The position numbers and the translations under genes are program-made. Below, piece by piece: positions 17,803 through 25,961 of a stretch of DNA of 64,000 nucleotides. A model generated the notes under the pieces. The model ran no database searches. It was not told where the DNA came from and worked only from the letters and a program-made list of their open reading frames with translations. Origin of the DNA: Clostridia bacterium (GTDB taxonomy: Bacteria > Bacillota > Clostridia > Oscillospirales > CAG-272); the NCBI GenBank assembly GCA_017504405.1, contig JAFVRG010000021.1, forward strand, positions 1 to 64,000, read 5' to 3'. The number at the start of each line of letters is the position of its first letter. Within the stretch, counting starts at the first letter, position 1.

Positions 17803-17862
17803 AAAAGACCGTGCAAAACGGCCTTTAAAAAATAAAAACAGCCCATTGGGGCTGTTTTTATT
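17803..17862 (-). terminator. Tandem intrinsic terminators of rplS
   Basis: Two hairpins follow rplS on the minus strand: AAAAACAGCCC / GGGCTGTTTTT with loop CAAT (17835-17859), then AAAGGCCG / CGGTCTTT with one G-U (17803-17827). Both are followed by T-runs. Confidence 0.85.
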
Positions 17863-17880
17863 TGCTTTGGTAAGAAAGGT

Positions 17881-18222
17881 TTAGATGCGCTCCTTAACCT
17901 TTGCGCTCTTACCAACTCTGTCTCGAAGATAGTTAAGCTTCGCACGGCGTACCTTACCATAACGTACAACCTGTACCTTCTCAACGTTGGGAGAGTGAAG
18001 GGGGAAGGTCTTCTCTACACCGCATCCGTATGCAACACGTCTTACGGTGAAGGTTTCTGAGATTCCGCCGCCACGTCTTGCGATAACGGTGCCCTCAAAA
18101 ATCTGGATTCTCTCTCTCGTTCCCTCTTTGATCTTGTTGTGAACCTTAACGGTATCACCGATGCTGAATGCGGGAACCTCACTCTTGATTTGCTCGCTTA
18201 CAAAAGCCTCGATTTTGTTCAT
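17881..18222 (-). CDS. rplS: 50S ribosomal protein L19
   Basis: A 113-residue L19, located at the 30S-50S interface. Characteristic blocks are [35 protein letters not shown] and the C-terminal [18 protein letters not shown] region ([38 protein letters not shown]). It is transcribed alone from a strong promoter; in many bacteria it is in a rimM-trmD-rplS operon, which is absent here. GGAGGAG precedes the ATG. Confidence 0.98.
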   Translation of the reverse strand: MNKIEAFVSEQIKSEVPAFSIGDTVKVHNKIKEGTRERIQIFEGTVIARRGGGISETFTVRRVAYGCGVEKTFPLHSPNVEKVQVVRYGKVRRAKLNYLRDRVGKSAKVKERI

Positions 18223-18318
18223 TTTGGCTCCTCCTTATAACGGAACATTCATGCAGAGCAACGCAGAGGACTGTCCCTGAATATACGCACATAAACGCTA
18301 AAATTTACATGCTCTGCT

Positions 18319-18347
18319 ATTATAACACAGTTTTTCTTAAAAATCAA
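18319..18347 (-). promoter_or_regulatory. Sigma-A promoter of rplS
   Basis: The minus strand has TTGATT (18342-18347), a 17-base spacer and TATAAT (18319-18324). It yields an approximately 90-base leader. In that interval GCAGAGCA (18310-18317) and TGCTCTGC (18253-18260) are complementary, but the first copy straddles the likely start site, so the fold is uncertain. Confidence 0.75.
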
Positions 18348-18365
18348 TACTTTTTCAAAAAATAT

Positions 18366-18968
18366 TTATCTAAATGTCTTTTCTAAAATTTCAAGTATTT
18401 TAAACTTAACCACATACCCCGAACTGTTGCTTTCACTTATGAGATTATACTGCTCCTTGGTAAGCCCTGCCGATACGTCGGAATAGTCGATGCTCTCTCC
18501 GAGCGCCGCCTCCGTGCACATAGGCGGAAAAAGCACGCACCACCAATTATCACCTGCCCCTTCACCGATTATTATTCTCAAGGACAGGTATTCGCCTGCG
18601 GGCAACGCTATCCTTCCGTAATCTCTTGTGGGGTATTTTTCCTCTCCAAGCTCTGCGCTGACGCCGTACTCATATCCACGGGAATTGACGTACTCCTGCG
18701 CAAACTGTTCGATTTCACTCAAATCCTCATAAATTTTTGCCTTTGCAACCGACAGCTCCCCATAGGAAGAAAAGCTATCCCTGTATTTTTCCAAAAGCTC
18801 ATCACGAAGTCCCAGCTTTAACGCCTGATCCTCCTCTGAATTTGAATTAGCTAGTATATGCAGGCGCATAACGTTTGAATAAAGCTCCTCCTCTCCCGCA
18901 ATAGGGAGTGCAAAAATTATGCAAAAAGCCAACACGACACAAAAACAAAACGCAATTTTCCTTTTCAT
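18366..18968 (-). CDS. spoIIR: Stage II sporulation protein R
   Basis: The forespore-made secreted signal that activates SpoIIGA across the septum. The 200-residue protein has a signal peptide (residues 1 to about 25) and the conserved blocks VMRLHILANSNSEEDQALKLGLRDELLEKY and NWWCVLFPPMC. It lies near its own target operon: rplS is the only gene between spoIIR and spoIIGA-sigE. Its ribosome binding site GGAGG, seven bases before the ATG, lies in the 3' arm of a hairpin that also covers a probable sigma-F promoter (see 18976-19010). Confidence 0.96.
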   Translation of the reverse strand: MKRKIAFCFCVVLAFCIIFALPIAGEEELYSNVMRLHILANSNSEEDQALKLGLRDELLEKYRDSFSSYGELSVAKAKIYEDLSEIEQFAQEYVNSRGYEYGVSAELGEEKYPTRDYGRIALPAGEYLSLRIIIGEGAGDNWWCVLFPPMCTEAALGESIDYSDVSAGLTKEQYNLISESNSSGYVVKFKILEILEKTFR

Positions 18969-18975
18969 ACAAAAA

Positions 18976-19010
18976 CCTCCGAAACTATAAAGGGATTATA
19001 GCCTCGGAGG
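18976..19010 (-). terminator. Hairpin between recR and spoIIR covering a promoter and a ribosome binding site
   Basis: On the minus strand CCTCCGA pairs with TCGGAGG (7 bp) and CTATAA with TTATAG (6 bp), followed by TTTTTG. It is positioned as the terminator of the dnaX-ybaB-recR unit. The 3' arm is the spoIIR Shine-Dalgarno sequence. Confidence 0.75.
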
Positions 19011-19023
19011 AAAAATGTTATTC
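18994..19023 (-). promoter_or_regulatory. Candidate sigma-F promoter of spoIIR
   Basis: The minus strand has GAATA (19019-19023), a 15-base spacer and GGCTATAATC (18994-19003), close to the Bacillus sigma-F consensus GYWTA...GGNRANAMTW (mismatches at the R and W positions). The -10 lies inside the hairpin, so start would fall past its 5' arm. TATAAT within it could also serve sigma-A with a poor -35. Confidence 0.5.
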
Positions 19024-19025
19024 AG

Positions 19026-19625
19026 TTAAATAATATTGCGTCTGCCCTCAATTGCTCGGTGCAGGGTTACCTCGTCTGCGTATTCAAGGTCACCGCCAAC
19101 AGGCACACCGTATGCAAGCCTTGTCACCTTAACGCCGATAGGGGTTATAAGACGAGCGAGATACATAGCGGTAGCCTCTCCCTCAACGGTTGGGTTGGTG
19201 GCAACGATAACCTCGGCGACCGTTCCGTCTGCGAGTCTGTCAAGCAGCTGCTTCATATTGAGAGCTTCGGGTCCTACGCCGTTGAGCGGGGACAGGCATC
19301 CGCCGAGAACGTGATAAAGCCCCTTATATTCCCTGACCTTTTCAAAGGCGAATACGTCACGGGCATCCTCTACCACACAAATAACGCTCGGATCTCTGTC
19401 CGCATCGGAGCATACAGGACACAGCTCCTCCTCGGAAAAATTGCAGCAGCATTTGCATTTGTGTATATTTTCCTTTGCACCGATAACGGCATCGGCAAAT
19501 TCACGTGCCTCCTCATCGGTGAGCTCGAGGACGGAAAAAGCCATTCTCGCCGCAGTTTTTGCTCCAATTCCGGGCAAATGACGGAATTGCTCTATAAGCC
19601 GCTGAAGCGGAAGAATATATTCCAT
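19026..19625 (-). CDS. recR: Recombination mediator RecR
   Basis: Acts with RecF and RecO to load RecA at gaps. The 199-residue protein has the helix-hairpin-helix start (LPGIGAKTAARMAF), the zinc finger (CKCCCNFSEEELCPVC, about residues 58-73) and the TOPRIM domain (VICVVEDARDVFAFEK). Standard length. It is two bases from ybaB in the conserved dnaX-ybaB-recR order. Confidence 0.98.
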   Translation of the reverse strand: MEYILPLQRLIEQFRHLPGIGAKTAARMAFSVLELTDEEAREFADAVIGAKENIHKCKCCCNFSEEELCPVCSDADRDPSVICVVEDARDVFAFEKVREYKGLYHVLGGCLSPLNGVGPEALNMKQLLDRLADGTVAEVIVATNPTVEGEATAMYLARLITPIGVKVTRLAYGVPVGGDLEYADEVTLHRAIEGRRNII

Positions 19626-19626
19626 A

Positions 19627-19977
19627 TTAAAACAGTCCGTTCATACCGGGAAGATTCATCTGCCCTGTAATCTTGGACATTTCCTCCTGTGAAACCTCGT
19701 CAACCTGCTTCATTGCCTGATTGACAGCAGCAATTATTATATCGGTGAGCGTTTCAATATCGTCCGGATCTACAATCTCAGGCTGTACCTCTAAGGAAAT
19801 CAGCTCCTTTTTGCCGTTCACCTTTACAGTCGCCATACCGCCGCCCGCAGAAACCTCATATTCTCTTGCCTCGAGCTCTGCCTGCATTGCAGCCATATCC
19901 TCCTGCATTTTCTGAGCCTGCTTCAGCATATTAGCCATATTTCCGGCTCCGCCGTTGTTTGGAATTCTAACCTTCAT
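19627..19977 (-). CDS. ybaB: Nucleoid-associated protein, YbaB/EbfC family
   Basis: A 116-residue DNA-binding dimer of the YbaB/EbfC family. The Met/Gln-rich helix (NMLKQAQKMQEDMAAMQAELE) is followed by the beta-sheet core with GGGMATVKVNGKKELISLEVQPEIVD. It sits between dnaX and recR, the standard placement, and is thought to shape the nucleoid or assist repair. Confidence 0.96.
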   Translation of the reverse strand: MKVRIPNNGGAGNMANMLKQAQKMQEDMAAMQAELEAREYEVSAGGGMATVKVNGKKELISLEVQPEIVDPDDIETLTDIIIAAVNQAMKQVDEVSQEEMSKITGQMNLPGMNGLF

Positions 19978-19997
19978 ATTTATCCTCCAAAGTTAAA

Positions 19998-21575
19998 TTA
20001 ACCGTTCAGTTCTTTTTCAAAATCAAAATTACTGTTGCCAATATCTTCATTTACCACAATCGCCACATTTTCCTGCGATACTTCTTTTCCTTCGTACGAG
20101 GAAATAATCGACGAGATTATACGCAACGATTCGGAATTCTTCGCCATTGAGGCAAAAAAGCCGGAAGAGAGATATATAACGAATTTTCCGTTACCGTCGG
20201 TTTTAAGCTCCGAGCCTGACAGACAACCTGCAAGCGCCGGCTTTACCGCCTGGATTTTTTCAATCGCATCACGCCAATAGGACACAGAAGATAACACCGC
20301 TGCTTTGGCTGGCTTTGAAGTATCGGGTTCATCCTTCAAATCAGGTGTTTTTTCTTCTGCCTCGTTTTTTGTATCAATTTTTACACTTTTCACAGGTGTG
20401 CTTATAGGAGAAACACCGCATTTTATCCTCGCTATCTCGTCCTCGAGAGCAGATATTCTCGACAAAAGGCTATCTATTGAATGCGAGAGCGAGGGCTCGC
20501 ACATTCTGGTGAGAGCGAGCTCTGCCACCGAGCGCTTTGACACCGCAGTTTTTTGCATATCGTACAGTGCCTGTTCAAGCACGCTTGAATGATACAAAAG
20601 CTTTTCAAGTGACACTGACTCCGCAATTTCGAGCAGGTCTGCATATTCCACGTCGGTAAGCTCGAGATATTCCTTAGAATCCTTTCCCGTCTTGGTAATC
20701 ATCATATCACGGTAAAAATCGACGAGCTCGCCGAAGAACACGCTGATATCACGGGAATTCATAAATACGTCTGCAACGGATTTATATATAGCATCATAGT
20801 CCGCTCTGAAAATAGCACGCACGAGGGCGGAAATTTCAGCACGGTTTCCTGTTCCAAGCGTTTCATAAACTAAACGATAGTCGATTTTCATACGAAGTCC
20901 TGCGCAAAGCTCCAAAAGGCTGATGGCATCTCTCATTCCACCGAGCGACATTCTGGCAATAAGCTTCGCTCCGTCGGGGTCGAGGTCTATTTTTTCATTC
21001 TCCGCTATCGTCATCAGCCTCTCAACGATTACAGGTGATGAAAGCCGCTTAAAATCATAGCGCTGACATCTTGAAACAATTGTACTCGGGAGCTTATGAA
21101 GCTCTGTTGTAGCCAAAATGAATATTACGTGTGCGGGAGGCTCCTCAAGAGTTTTTAGCAGGGCGTTGAATGCGCTACCGCTCATCATATGGACCTCGTC
21201 GATGATGTATACTCTGTATTTGAGAAGAGCGGGAGAAAAAACTATTTCCTCCTTAATATCCCTGACGTTGTCAACACCCGTATTGCTCGCAGCATCCATT
21301 TCAATTACGTCGGTTGCTGTGCCTGCATCTATGCTCCTGCACGCTTCACACTGATTGCAAGGATTGCCGTCAATGGGGTTAAGACAGTTAACAGCCTTCG
21401 CAAATATCTTCGCACAGCTGGTTTTTCCTGTTCCGCGTGAGCCGCAGAAAAGATAGGCGTGAGAGGTCTTATTACTCGCAACCTGGTATTTTAGAATATC
21501 CGTAATCATCTTCTGACCGCATACGCTGTCAAAATCGGCAGGACGCCATTTTCTGTATAACGCTCTGTGCTGCAT
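19998..21575 (-). CDS. dnaX: DNA polymerase III subunit gamma/tau
   Basis: Clamp-loader ATPase subunit. The N-terminal AAA+ domain has Walker A GSRGTGKTSCAKIF (about residues 45-58), a four-Cys zinc module (CLNP...CNQCEAC), Walker B (VYIIDEVHMM) and sensor 1; the C-terminal 150 residues are tau-specific and poorly conserved. At 525 residues it is typical for Clostridia. AAGGAGG precedes the ATG, and the T-run of the SRP RNA terminator overlaps this ribosome binding site, so dnaX is probably transcribed by read-through from the SRP promoter. Confidence 0.97.
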   Translation of the reverse strand: MQHRALYRKWRPADFDSVCGQKMITDILKYQVASNKTSHAYLFCGSRGTGKTSCAKIFAKAVNCLNPIDGNPCNQCEACRSIDAGTATDVIEMDAASNTGVDNVRDIKEEIVFSPALLKYRVYIIDEVHMMSGSAFNALLKTLEEPPAHVIFILATTELHKLPSTIVSRCQRYDFKRLSSPVIVERLMTIAENEKIDLDPDGAKLIARMSLGGMRDAISLLELCAGLRMKIDYRLVYETLGTGNRAEISALVRAIFRADYDAIYKSVADVFMNSRDISVFFGELVDFYRDMMITKTGKDSKEYLELTDVEYADLLEIAESVSLEKLLYHSSVLEQALYDMQKTAVSKRSVAELALTRMCEPSLSHSIDSLLSRISALEDEIARIKCGVSPISTPVKSVKIDTKNEAEEKTPDLKDEPDTSKPAKAAVLSSVSYWRDAIEKIQAVKPALAGCLSGSELKTDGNGKFVIYLSSGFFASMAKNSESLRIISSIISSYEGKEVSQENVAIVVNEDIGNSNFDFEKELNG

Positions 21576-21586
21576 AAAACCTCCTT

Positions 21587-21640
21587 AAAAAATAATTGCC
21601 GTACAAACGGGGATACCGAGTGACGGCAAAATTTTGCCGT
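21587..21640 (-). terminator. Probable leaky terminator after the SRP RNA
   Basis: A perfect 18-nt palindrome ACGGCAAAATTTTGCCGT (21623-21640) is followed further on by ACGGCAA and TTATTTTTT. TTGCCGT can pair with either copy, giving alternative hairpins; only the second has a T-run, and it touches the dnaX ribosome binding site. Confidence 0.5.
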
Positions 21641-21644
21641 TACG

Positions 21645-21952
21645 CCTTCGGACATCGGATAGAACCATACACCTCGAATTCGAAAAGACTCTTACACACG
21701 TTAACCGCAGCCTCTGCTCCAAACAGGCTGCCTTGCGGCACATAGGATAAACTGCTTAATGCTGCTTGGTCCCCCACCTGACATGGTTCGCAGCCTCCTA
21801 TTGCGCAAGACCCATTCTTCAACACAGCGGAATGCGGCGCAGACTGCACAAGAATCGCCCTCATAAGAGGAATTAGCCTCTGCTATAGTGGATTTCAGAT
21901 ACAGGGCGCCACTACCTCCCCGGTTAGTATGGTTCCACCCGATGCCCGAAGG
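21645..21952 (-). ncRNA. ffs: Signal recognition particle RNA, large bacterial type
   Basis: RNA of the SRP that targets membrane proteins. The universal domain IV core is clear on the minus strand: GTCAGGTGG, a GGGA tetraloop, then CC-AAGCAGC (21761-21782), preceded by GAACCAT as in Gram-positive SRP RNAs. The 5' part (GGGGAGGTAGTGGCGCCCTG, 21904-21923) is the Alu-domain block of clostridial large SRP RNAs. The two ends, 21927-21952 and 21645-21670, pair over 26 bp with only three G-U pairs; by analogy with Bacillus subtilis scRNA this is probably an RNase III processing stem, so the mature RNA would be shorter. It lies immediately upstream of dnaX, the conserved place. Confidence 0.93.
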
Positions 21953-21972
21953 CAAAAGGCATAACTGCTATT

Positions 21973-22001
21973 AGTATATCAAAAAATATACTGTTTTGCA
22001 A
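21973..22001 (-). promoter_or_regulatory. Sigma-A promoter of the SRP RNA
   Basis: The minus strand has TTGCAA (21996-22001), a 17-base spacer and TATACT (21973-21978). The predicted start, near 21966, lies 14 bases outside the terminal stem. Confidence 0.85.
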
Positions 22002-22024
22002 GAGAAATTTAATATTTTTTATTT

Positions 22025-22738
22025 TTACATTACAAGACCGCCGTTTACGCTTATAACTGCACCTGTGATAAAGTCTGCCCCATCAGAGGAAAGAAACAGC
22101 GCCGTCTTAGCAACATCCTCAGCTTTGCCTATTCTGGAAATCGGCGTTTCTTCAATTATCGCCTGCTTATCACTCTCGGATAAAACGGTGTTCATTTCAG
22201 TATCAATTAACCCGGGCGCTATGCAGTTAACCGTTATATTGCTCGGACCAACCTCCTTGGCAAGTGCCTTTGTAAAGCCTATCAGCGCCGCCTTTGAGGT
22301 GGAATAAGCAACCTCACACGAGGAACCGCAAATTCCCCACATAGAGGAAATATTGATTATCCTACCGAATTTTTTCCGTATCATAAAGGGCAATACCGCA
22401 CGTGAATATCTGAATGCTCCGTCTATATTAACGCTCATCATACCAGACCATTCCTCATCAGTAACGTCAGTCAAGAGCGAAAAAGAGGAAATTGCGGCGT
22501 TATTGATTAAAACGTCAATTTCTCCGAGCACACCCACGGCTACGCTGACCGCACGGTTTACGTCCTCGGTTACCGAGGAATCTGCGCAAATTGCGAGCGC
22601 ACCGCATTCATTTGCGAGCGCCTCAGCCTTTTCCTTGGAGTTTTTATAGGTAAAGGCAACAGAGTGACCGTTTTTTGAAAAAAGGCGCACCATTTCTGCT
22701 CCGATTCCCCGCGAGCCTCCGTTTATAAGTACTTTCAT
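22025..22738 (-). CDS. FabG-like short-chain dehydrogenase/reductase
   Basis: A 237-residue classical SDR. The NADP-binding motif GGSRGIG (residues 7-13), NNAA (about 84-87), catalytic Ser in NISSM and YSTSK (Tyr-x3-Lys) are all intact. It is most like 3-oxoacyl-ACP reductase (FabG), but no other fatty-acid gene is near, so the substrate is open. Its ATG overlaps the stop of the upstream regulator gene (ATGA), meaning the two are translationally coupled; this pairing is the only hint about its role. Confidence is high for the family and low for the reaction. Confidence 0.85.
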   Translation of the reverse strand: MKVLINGGSRGIGAEMVRLFSKNGHSVAFTYKNSKEKAEALANECGALAICADSSVTEDVNRAVSVAVGVLGEIDVLINNAAISSFSLLTDVTDEEWSGMMSVNIDGAFRYSRAVLPFMIRKKFGRIINISSMWGICGSSCEVAYSTSKAALIGFTKALAKEVGPSNITVNCIAPGLIDTEMNTVLSESDKQAIIEETPISRIGKAEDVAKTALFLSSDGADFITGAVISVNGGLVM

Positions 22739-23535
22739 TTTTTCATAACTCCTTTAATTATCAAAACATCTGACGGATCCTGGTAAAAGGAAAAACGGTG
22801 TCCGGTTTTGTAATTATCAATATCAATGTTATAGTTCTTATCGAGAAATTCAGCGCTCAGCTGATTTTTGCTGGTTATGTAGTATCCGCCGCCGTACTCC
22901 TTGCAAATAACCTTAAAATTTGTGAAATAAAAGAGCTTTTTATTTATGCTTGTTATATGAACGGAAATAGCGTTGGCGCTCGTCTTGGAATTTGGCGGAA
23001 ATGCATAACGCAATATCTCATCGGCAGGCACTCTCCTGTTAGCGGCAAGAATGAGATATTTGACTATCCTGTATTCAAGCGAGGTCAACCTTACGGGAAT
23101 CGAAAAAACCTTGATTACATTCTGCGGATATGATGAATTAAACCGAAGGCACTTGTTGGTACAACGGTCAGCATCGACCTTCAACTGTCTCAAAACGTCT
23201 TTAACCCAGTAAGAAATCGTATGAATTTTCTTCTCAATATCAATGAAGCTATAAATGTATGAGTTTTCGAGGAGATATTTGTACATAGTTTTCGTATCAT
23301 CCTTTCGGCGGAAGGGGACGATTGCTATGTTGAATTTATTTCTGATTTTAACTATAAATTCATTTACCGAGGGTATCTTTTCAGGCTTTGCCAATACAAG
23401 AAGGGTGTATTTACCCGTTTCGAGCTCAGTTATACAATTGCGGTAGGTGGCATATTCTATCAGGACTTCCCCTTCGTAAAAGGTATCACGCCAGTCCTCG
23501 CAACTTTTCATCGTTTCTTCAATGAACAAAACCAT
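22735..23535 (-). CDS. Atypical response regulator with degenerate receiver and winged-helix domain
   Basis: A 266-residue protein. Residues 1-110 resemble a receiver fold, but the acidic pair is EE (residues 6-7) and the phospho-acceptor position in YTLLVLAKPEK is Ala49, so phosphorylation is not expected. Residues about 150-225 form an OmpR-type winged helix (VRLTSLEYRIVKYLI...NAISVHITSINKKLF...KEYGGGYYI). No histidine kinase is nearby. No Shine-Dalgarno sequence precedes the ATG; it lies nine bases after mutS2, so re-initiation is likely. It probably controls transcription in response to something other than phosphate transfer. Confidence 0.75.
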   Translation of the reverse strand: MVLFIEETMKSCEDWRDTFYEGEVLIEYATYRNCITELETGKYTLLVLAKPEKIPSVNEFIVKIRNKFNIAIVPFRRKDDTKTMYKYLLENSYIYSFIDIEKKIHTISYWVKDVLRQLKVDADRCTNKCLRFNSSYPQNVIKVFSIPVRLTSLEYRIVKYLILAANRRVPADEILRYAFPPNSKTSANAISVHITSINKKLFYFTNFKVICKEYGGGYYITSKNQLSAEFLDKNYNIDIDNYKTGHRFSFYQDPSDVLIIKGVMKK

Positions 23536-23544
23536 ACGGAAGCT

Positions 23545-25950
23545 TTATTTGAGAGTTACCACCGTAACGCCCATCTCTCCTTCTCCAAATACTCCGTTGC
23601 GGTATGAACGCACACGGGAATCAGTCTTCAAATATTCTTGCAAAGTTTTCCTGAGTACACCTGTTCCCTTGCCGTGAATAATGCGTACCTCCAAAACACC
23701 TGACAAAACTGCGTCGTCAAGGTATTTATCAACCGCGAACCACGCATCGTCCGCATATTTTCCTCTGACGTCAATCTCAGGGTGAAAATCACGCACTACG
23801 TTTGATTTGAGGGTTGCTTTGTGTGAGTTAGTAGCTTTCTTTGCCTTGTTAGGCGTGCGATTTTCCTCACTGTCTTCTATAAGGCGGATTTTATCAAGCT
23901 CCACCTTAGCACGGATTATTCCCGCCGAAACGCTAACCGTGCTGTTCTTGTCAGAAATAGCAGTAACGGTTCCCCGCTGACCGAGCCCTACAACGTATAC
24001 TTTATCTCCAACCTTTAACGGACGGGGTAATACGTAATCGTCATCAAGGGACACCTCGCTCGGCTCGGTGCTGTCATAAAGGTCGAGTCCGTCACGGATT
24101 CTGTTGCGAATATCATTCTTCGCCGCCTCAAATGCTTTGGCAAAATCCTGTTTCTGTTGAGCTTTTTTCAGCTTATCAAGCTCCTTTAACACATAATCAC
24201 TTGTAGCACGAGCGCTGTCATAGAGCGCTTTCGCTTTCTGCCTTGAATTTTCTATCTCTTTTTGCGCTTTTTCTGTTCTTTCTTGGAGCTTTTTCTCTTC
24301 GTTTTTCTTAATGCTTTCAAGCTCGCACCTCAATTTTTCAGCCTCATCACGGCTCTTTTCCATCGAGATTCGTGTAGCCTCAAGCTTTGATATAACACTC
24401 TCAAAATTCTTATTTTCACCCGAAATAAGCTCATCGGCTCTCGACACTATATCATCGGCAAGACCAAGCTTTCTCGATATAGCAAACGCATTTGATTTAC
24501 CCGGTGCGCCAACTATCAGTCGATAGGTAGGTGCAAGCGTTTCTATATCAAATTCACACGATGCATTCTGAACACCGTCTGTGTCGAGGGCGTATGCCTT
24601 CAGCTCTGCATAGTGAGTGGTAACGGCGCAAAACGCTCCGCTACTGCGCACCTTTTCTATTATAGCTACTGCGAGCGCAGCGCCCTCTATAGGGTCGGTG
24701 CCTGCGCCGAGCTCATCAAAAAGAGCGAGGGTTGCAGGCTCAACTCCGTCAAGAATTGACACGATATTTTTCATATGTGCCGAAAACGTGGACAGCGACT
24801 GCTCTATGCTCTGCTCGTCACCTATATCCACGAGAACGTTTTGGAAAATACCTATCTCCGAATCCTCGTCTGCCGGAATCTGTAAGCCAGACTGTGCCAT
24901 CAGCACAAAAAGACCGAGTGTTTTAAGGGTAACGGTTTTTCCTCCCGTGTTCGGACCGGTTATTATCATTGTATCGAAATCCTTACCCAAGGATACGTCA
25001 ATTGGCACTACGTTCCCCCGTATGAGAGGATGACATGCACGTCTGAGCGATATACAAGGGGTTTCGCTGATTTTAGGTGTGTTTGCACGCAGGTTTACCG
25101 AAAATGATGCACAGGTAAAGTAAAATGCCAGCTCCGTCATCGTATCATAATCGGAAACTATCTGATTTGCGAAATCTCCGCACATAGATGACAGCTCAAA
25201 GAGTATGCGTTCTATTTCCGCTCTCTCCTTGTTTTCAAGGATTTTGAGCTGATTATTTGCCTCTACAATCGCAATAGGCTCTATAAAGAGCGTTGAGCCC
25301 GAGGATGAGGTATCGTGCAAAAGCCCCTTTACCTCCGAGCGATACTCCGCCTTTACAGGTATAACATATCTTCCGTCACGGACGGTTACAATGTTTTCCT
25401 GCAAATATTTCAGGCGCGCGCCGCCCATATATCCCTGCAGGATATCCTTTATGCGGTTGTTTTCAATTTTTATTTTCCTGCGTATCTCTGCAAGCTCGGG
25501 GCTCGCCTCATCCGCTATTACGTCATCGGAAATAATAGTTCTGCGTATTCTGTCCTCAAGCACTCTATTGGGAACAAGACGCTCGAACACGGCGTCAAGC
25601 GAGGTCTGATACGGCTTTTCCGTGTGTATATAATCGAGCATCATTCTCGCACAAAACAAAAGCGAGGCTATGTCGGTTAACTCCCGTGTGGAAAGGCAAG
25701 AGCCCTTCATAGCACGCTCTGCGCTGTCTGATACACCTTCCGCATCGGTAAAATGAGGAAATCCCTTAGATGATAAAAGCTTTTTTGCATCATCCGTCTT
25801 TTCCTGCCGTCTGATAACGGTTTCAAAATCATTGGACGGCATAAGAGAAAGAGCCCGTCTGCGTGCCCCAGATGTAGGAGCACATTCGGCGAGCATTTCC
25901 TTCACCGTATCGTATTCAAGCGCCTTGAACGTTTTTTGTGAAAAATGCAT
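23545..25950 (-). CDS. mutS2: Endonuclease MutS2
   Basis: An 801-residue MutS-family ATPase with nuclease; in Firmicutes the family has been implicated in suppressing recombination and in resolving collided ribosomes. The domain order is the MutS core/lever, Walker A GPNTGGKTVTLK (about residues 330-341), Walker B (LALFDELGAGTD), a long coiled coil (about 510-610), a KOW-like linker, and a C-terminal Smr domain (IDVRGKYADD ... VRIIHGKGTGVLRK). Mismatch-recognition domain I is absent, as in all MutS2. It follows recO by 11 bases. Confidence 0.97.
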   Translation of the reverse strand: MHFSQKTFKALEYDTVKEMLAECAPTSGARRRALSLMPSNDFETVIRRQEKTDDAKKLLSSKGFPHFTDAEGVSDSAERAMKGSCLSTRELTDIASLLFCARMMLDYIHTEKPYQTSLDAVFERLVPNRVLEDRIRRTIISDDVIADEASPELAEIRRKIKIENNRIKDILQGYMGGARLKYLQENIVTVRDGRYVIPVKAEYRSEVKGLLHDTSSSGSTLFIEPIAIVEANNQLKILENKERAEIERILFELSSMCGDFANQIVSDYDTMTELAFYFTCASFSVNLRANTPKISETPCISLRRACHPLIRGNVVPIDVSLGKDFDTMIITGPNTGGKTVTLKTLGLFVLMAQSGLQIPADEDSEIGIFQNVLVDIGDEQSIEQSLSTFSAHMKNIVSILDGVEPATLALFDELGAGTDPIEGAALAVAIIEKVRSSGAFCAVTTHYAELKAYALDTDGVQNASCEFDIETLAPTYRLIVGAPGKSNAFAISRKLGLADDIVSRADELISGENKNFESVISKLEATRISMEKSRDEAEKLRCELESIKKNEEKKLQERTEKAQKEIENSRQKAKALYDSARATSDYVLKELDKLKKAQQKQDFAKAFEAAKNDIRNRIRDGLDLYDSTEPSEVSLDDDYVLPRPLKVGDKVYVVGLGQRGTVTAISDKNSTVSVSAGIIRAKVELDKIRLIEDSEENRTPNKAKKATNSHKATLKSNVVRDFHPEIDVRGKYADDAWFAVDKYLDDAVLSGVLEVRIIHGKGTGVLRKTLQEYLKTDSRVRSYRNGVFGEGEMGVTVVTLK

Positions 25951-25961
25951 CTTTTTCTCCG

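Noticed and set aside
18223..18318. A defined L19 autoregulatory leader
   Set aside because: The best complementary segments span the predicted transcription start, so the fold may not exist in the RNA.
21640..21955. Two overlapping minus-strand reading frames of 74 and 84 codons
   Set aside because: They lie inside the SRP RNA, have no ribosome binding sites and no protein similarity that I recognise.
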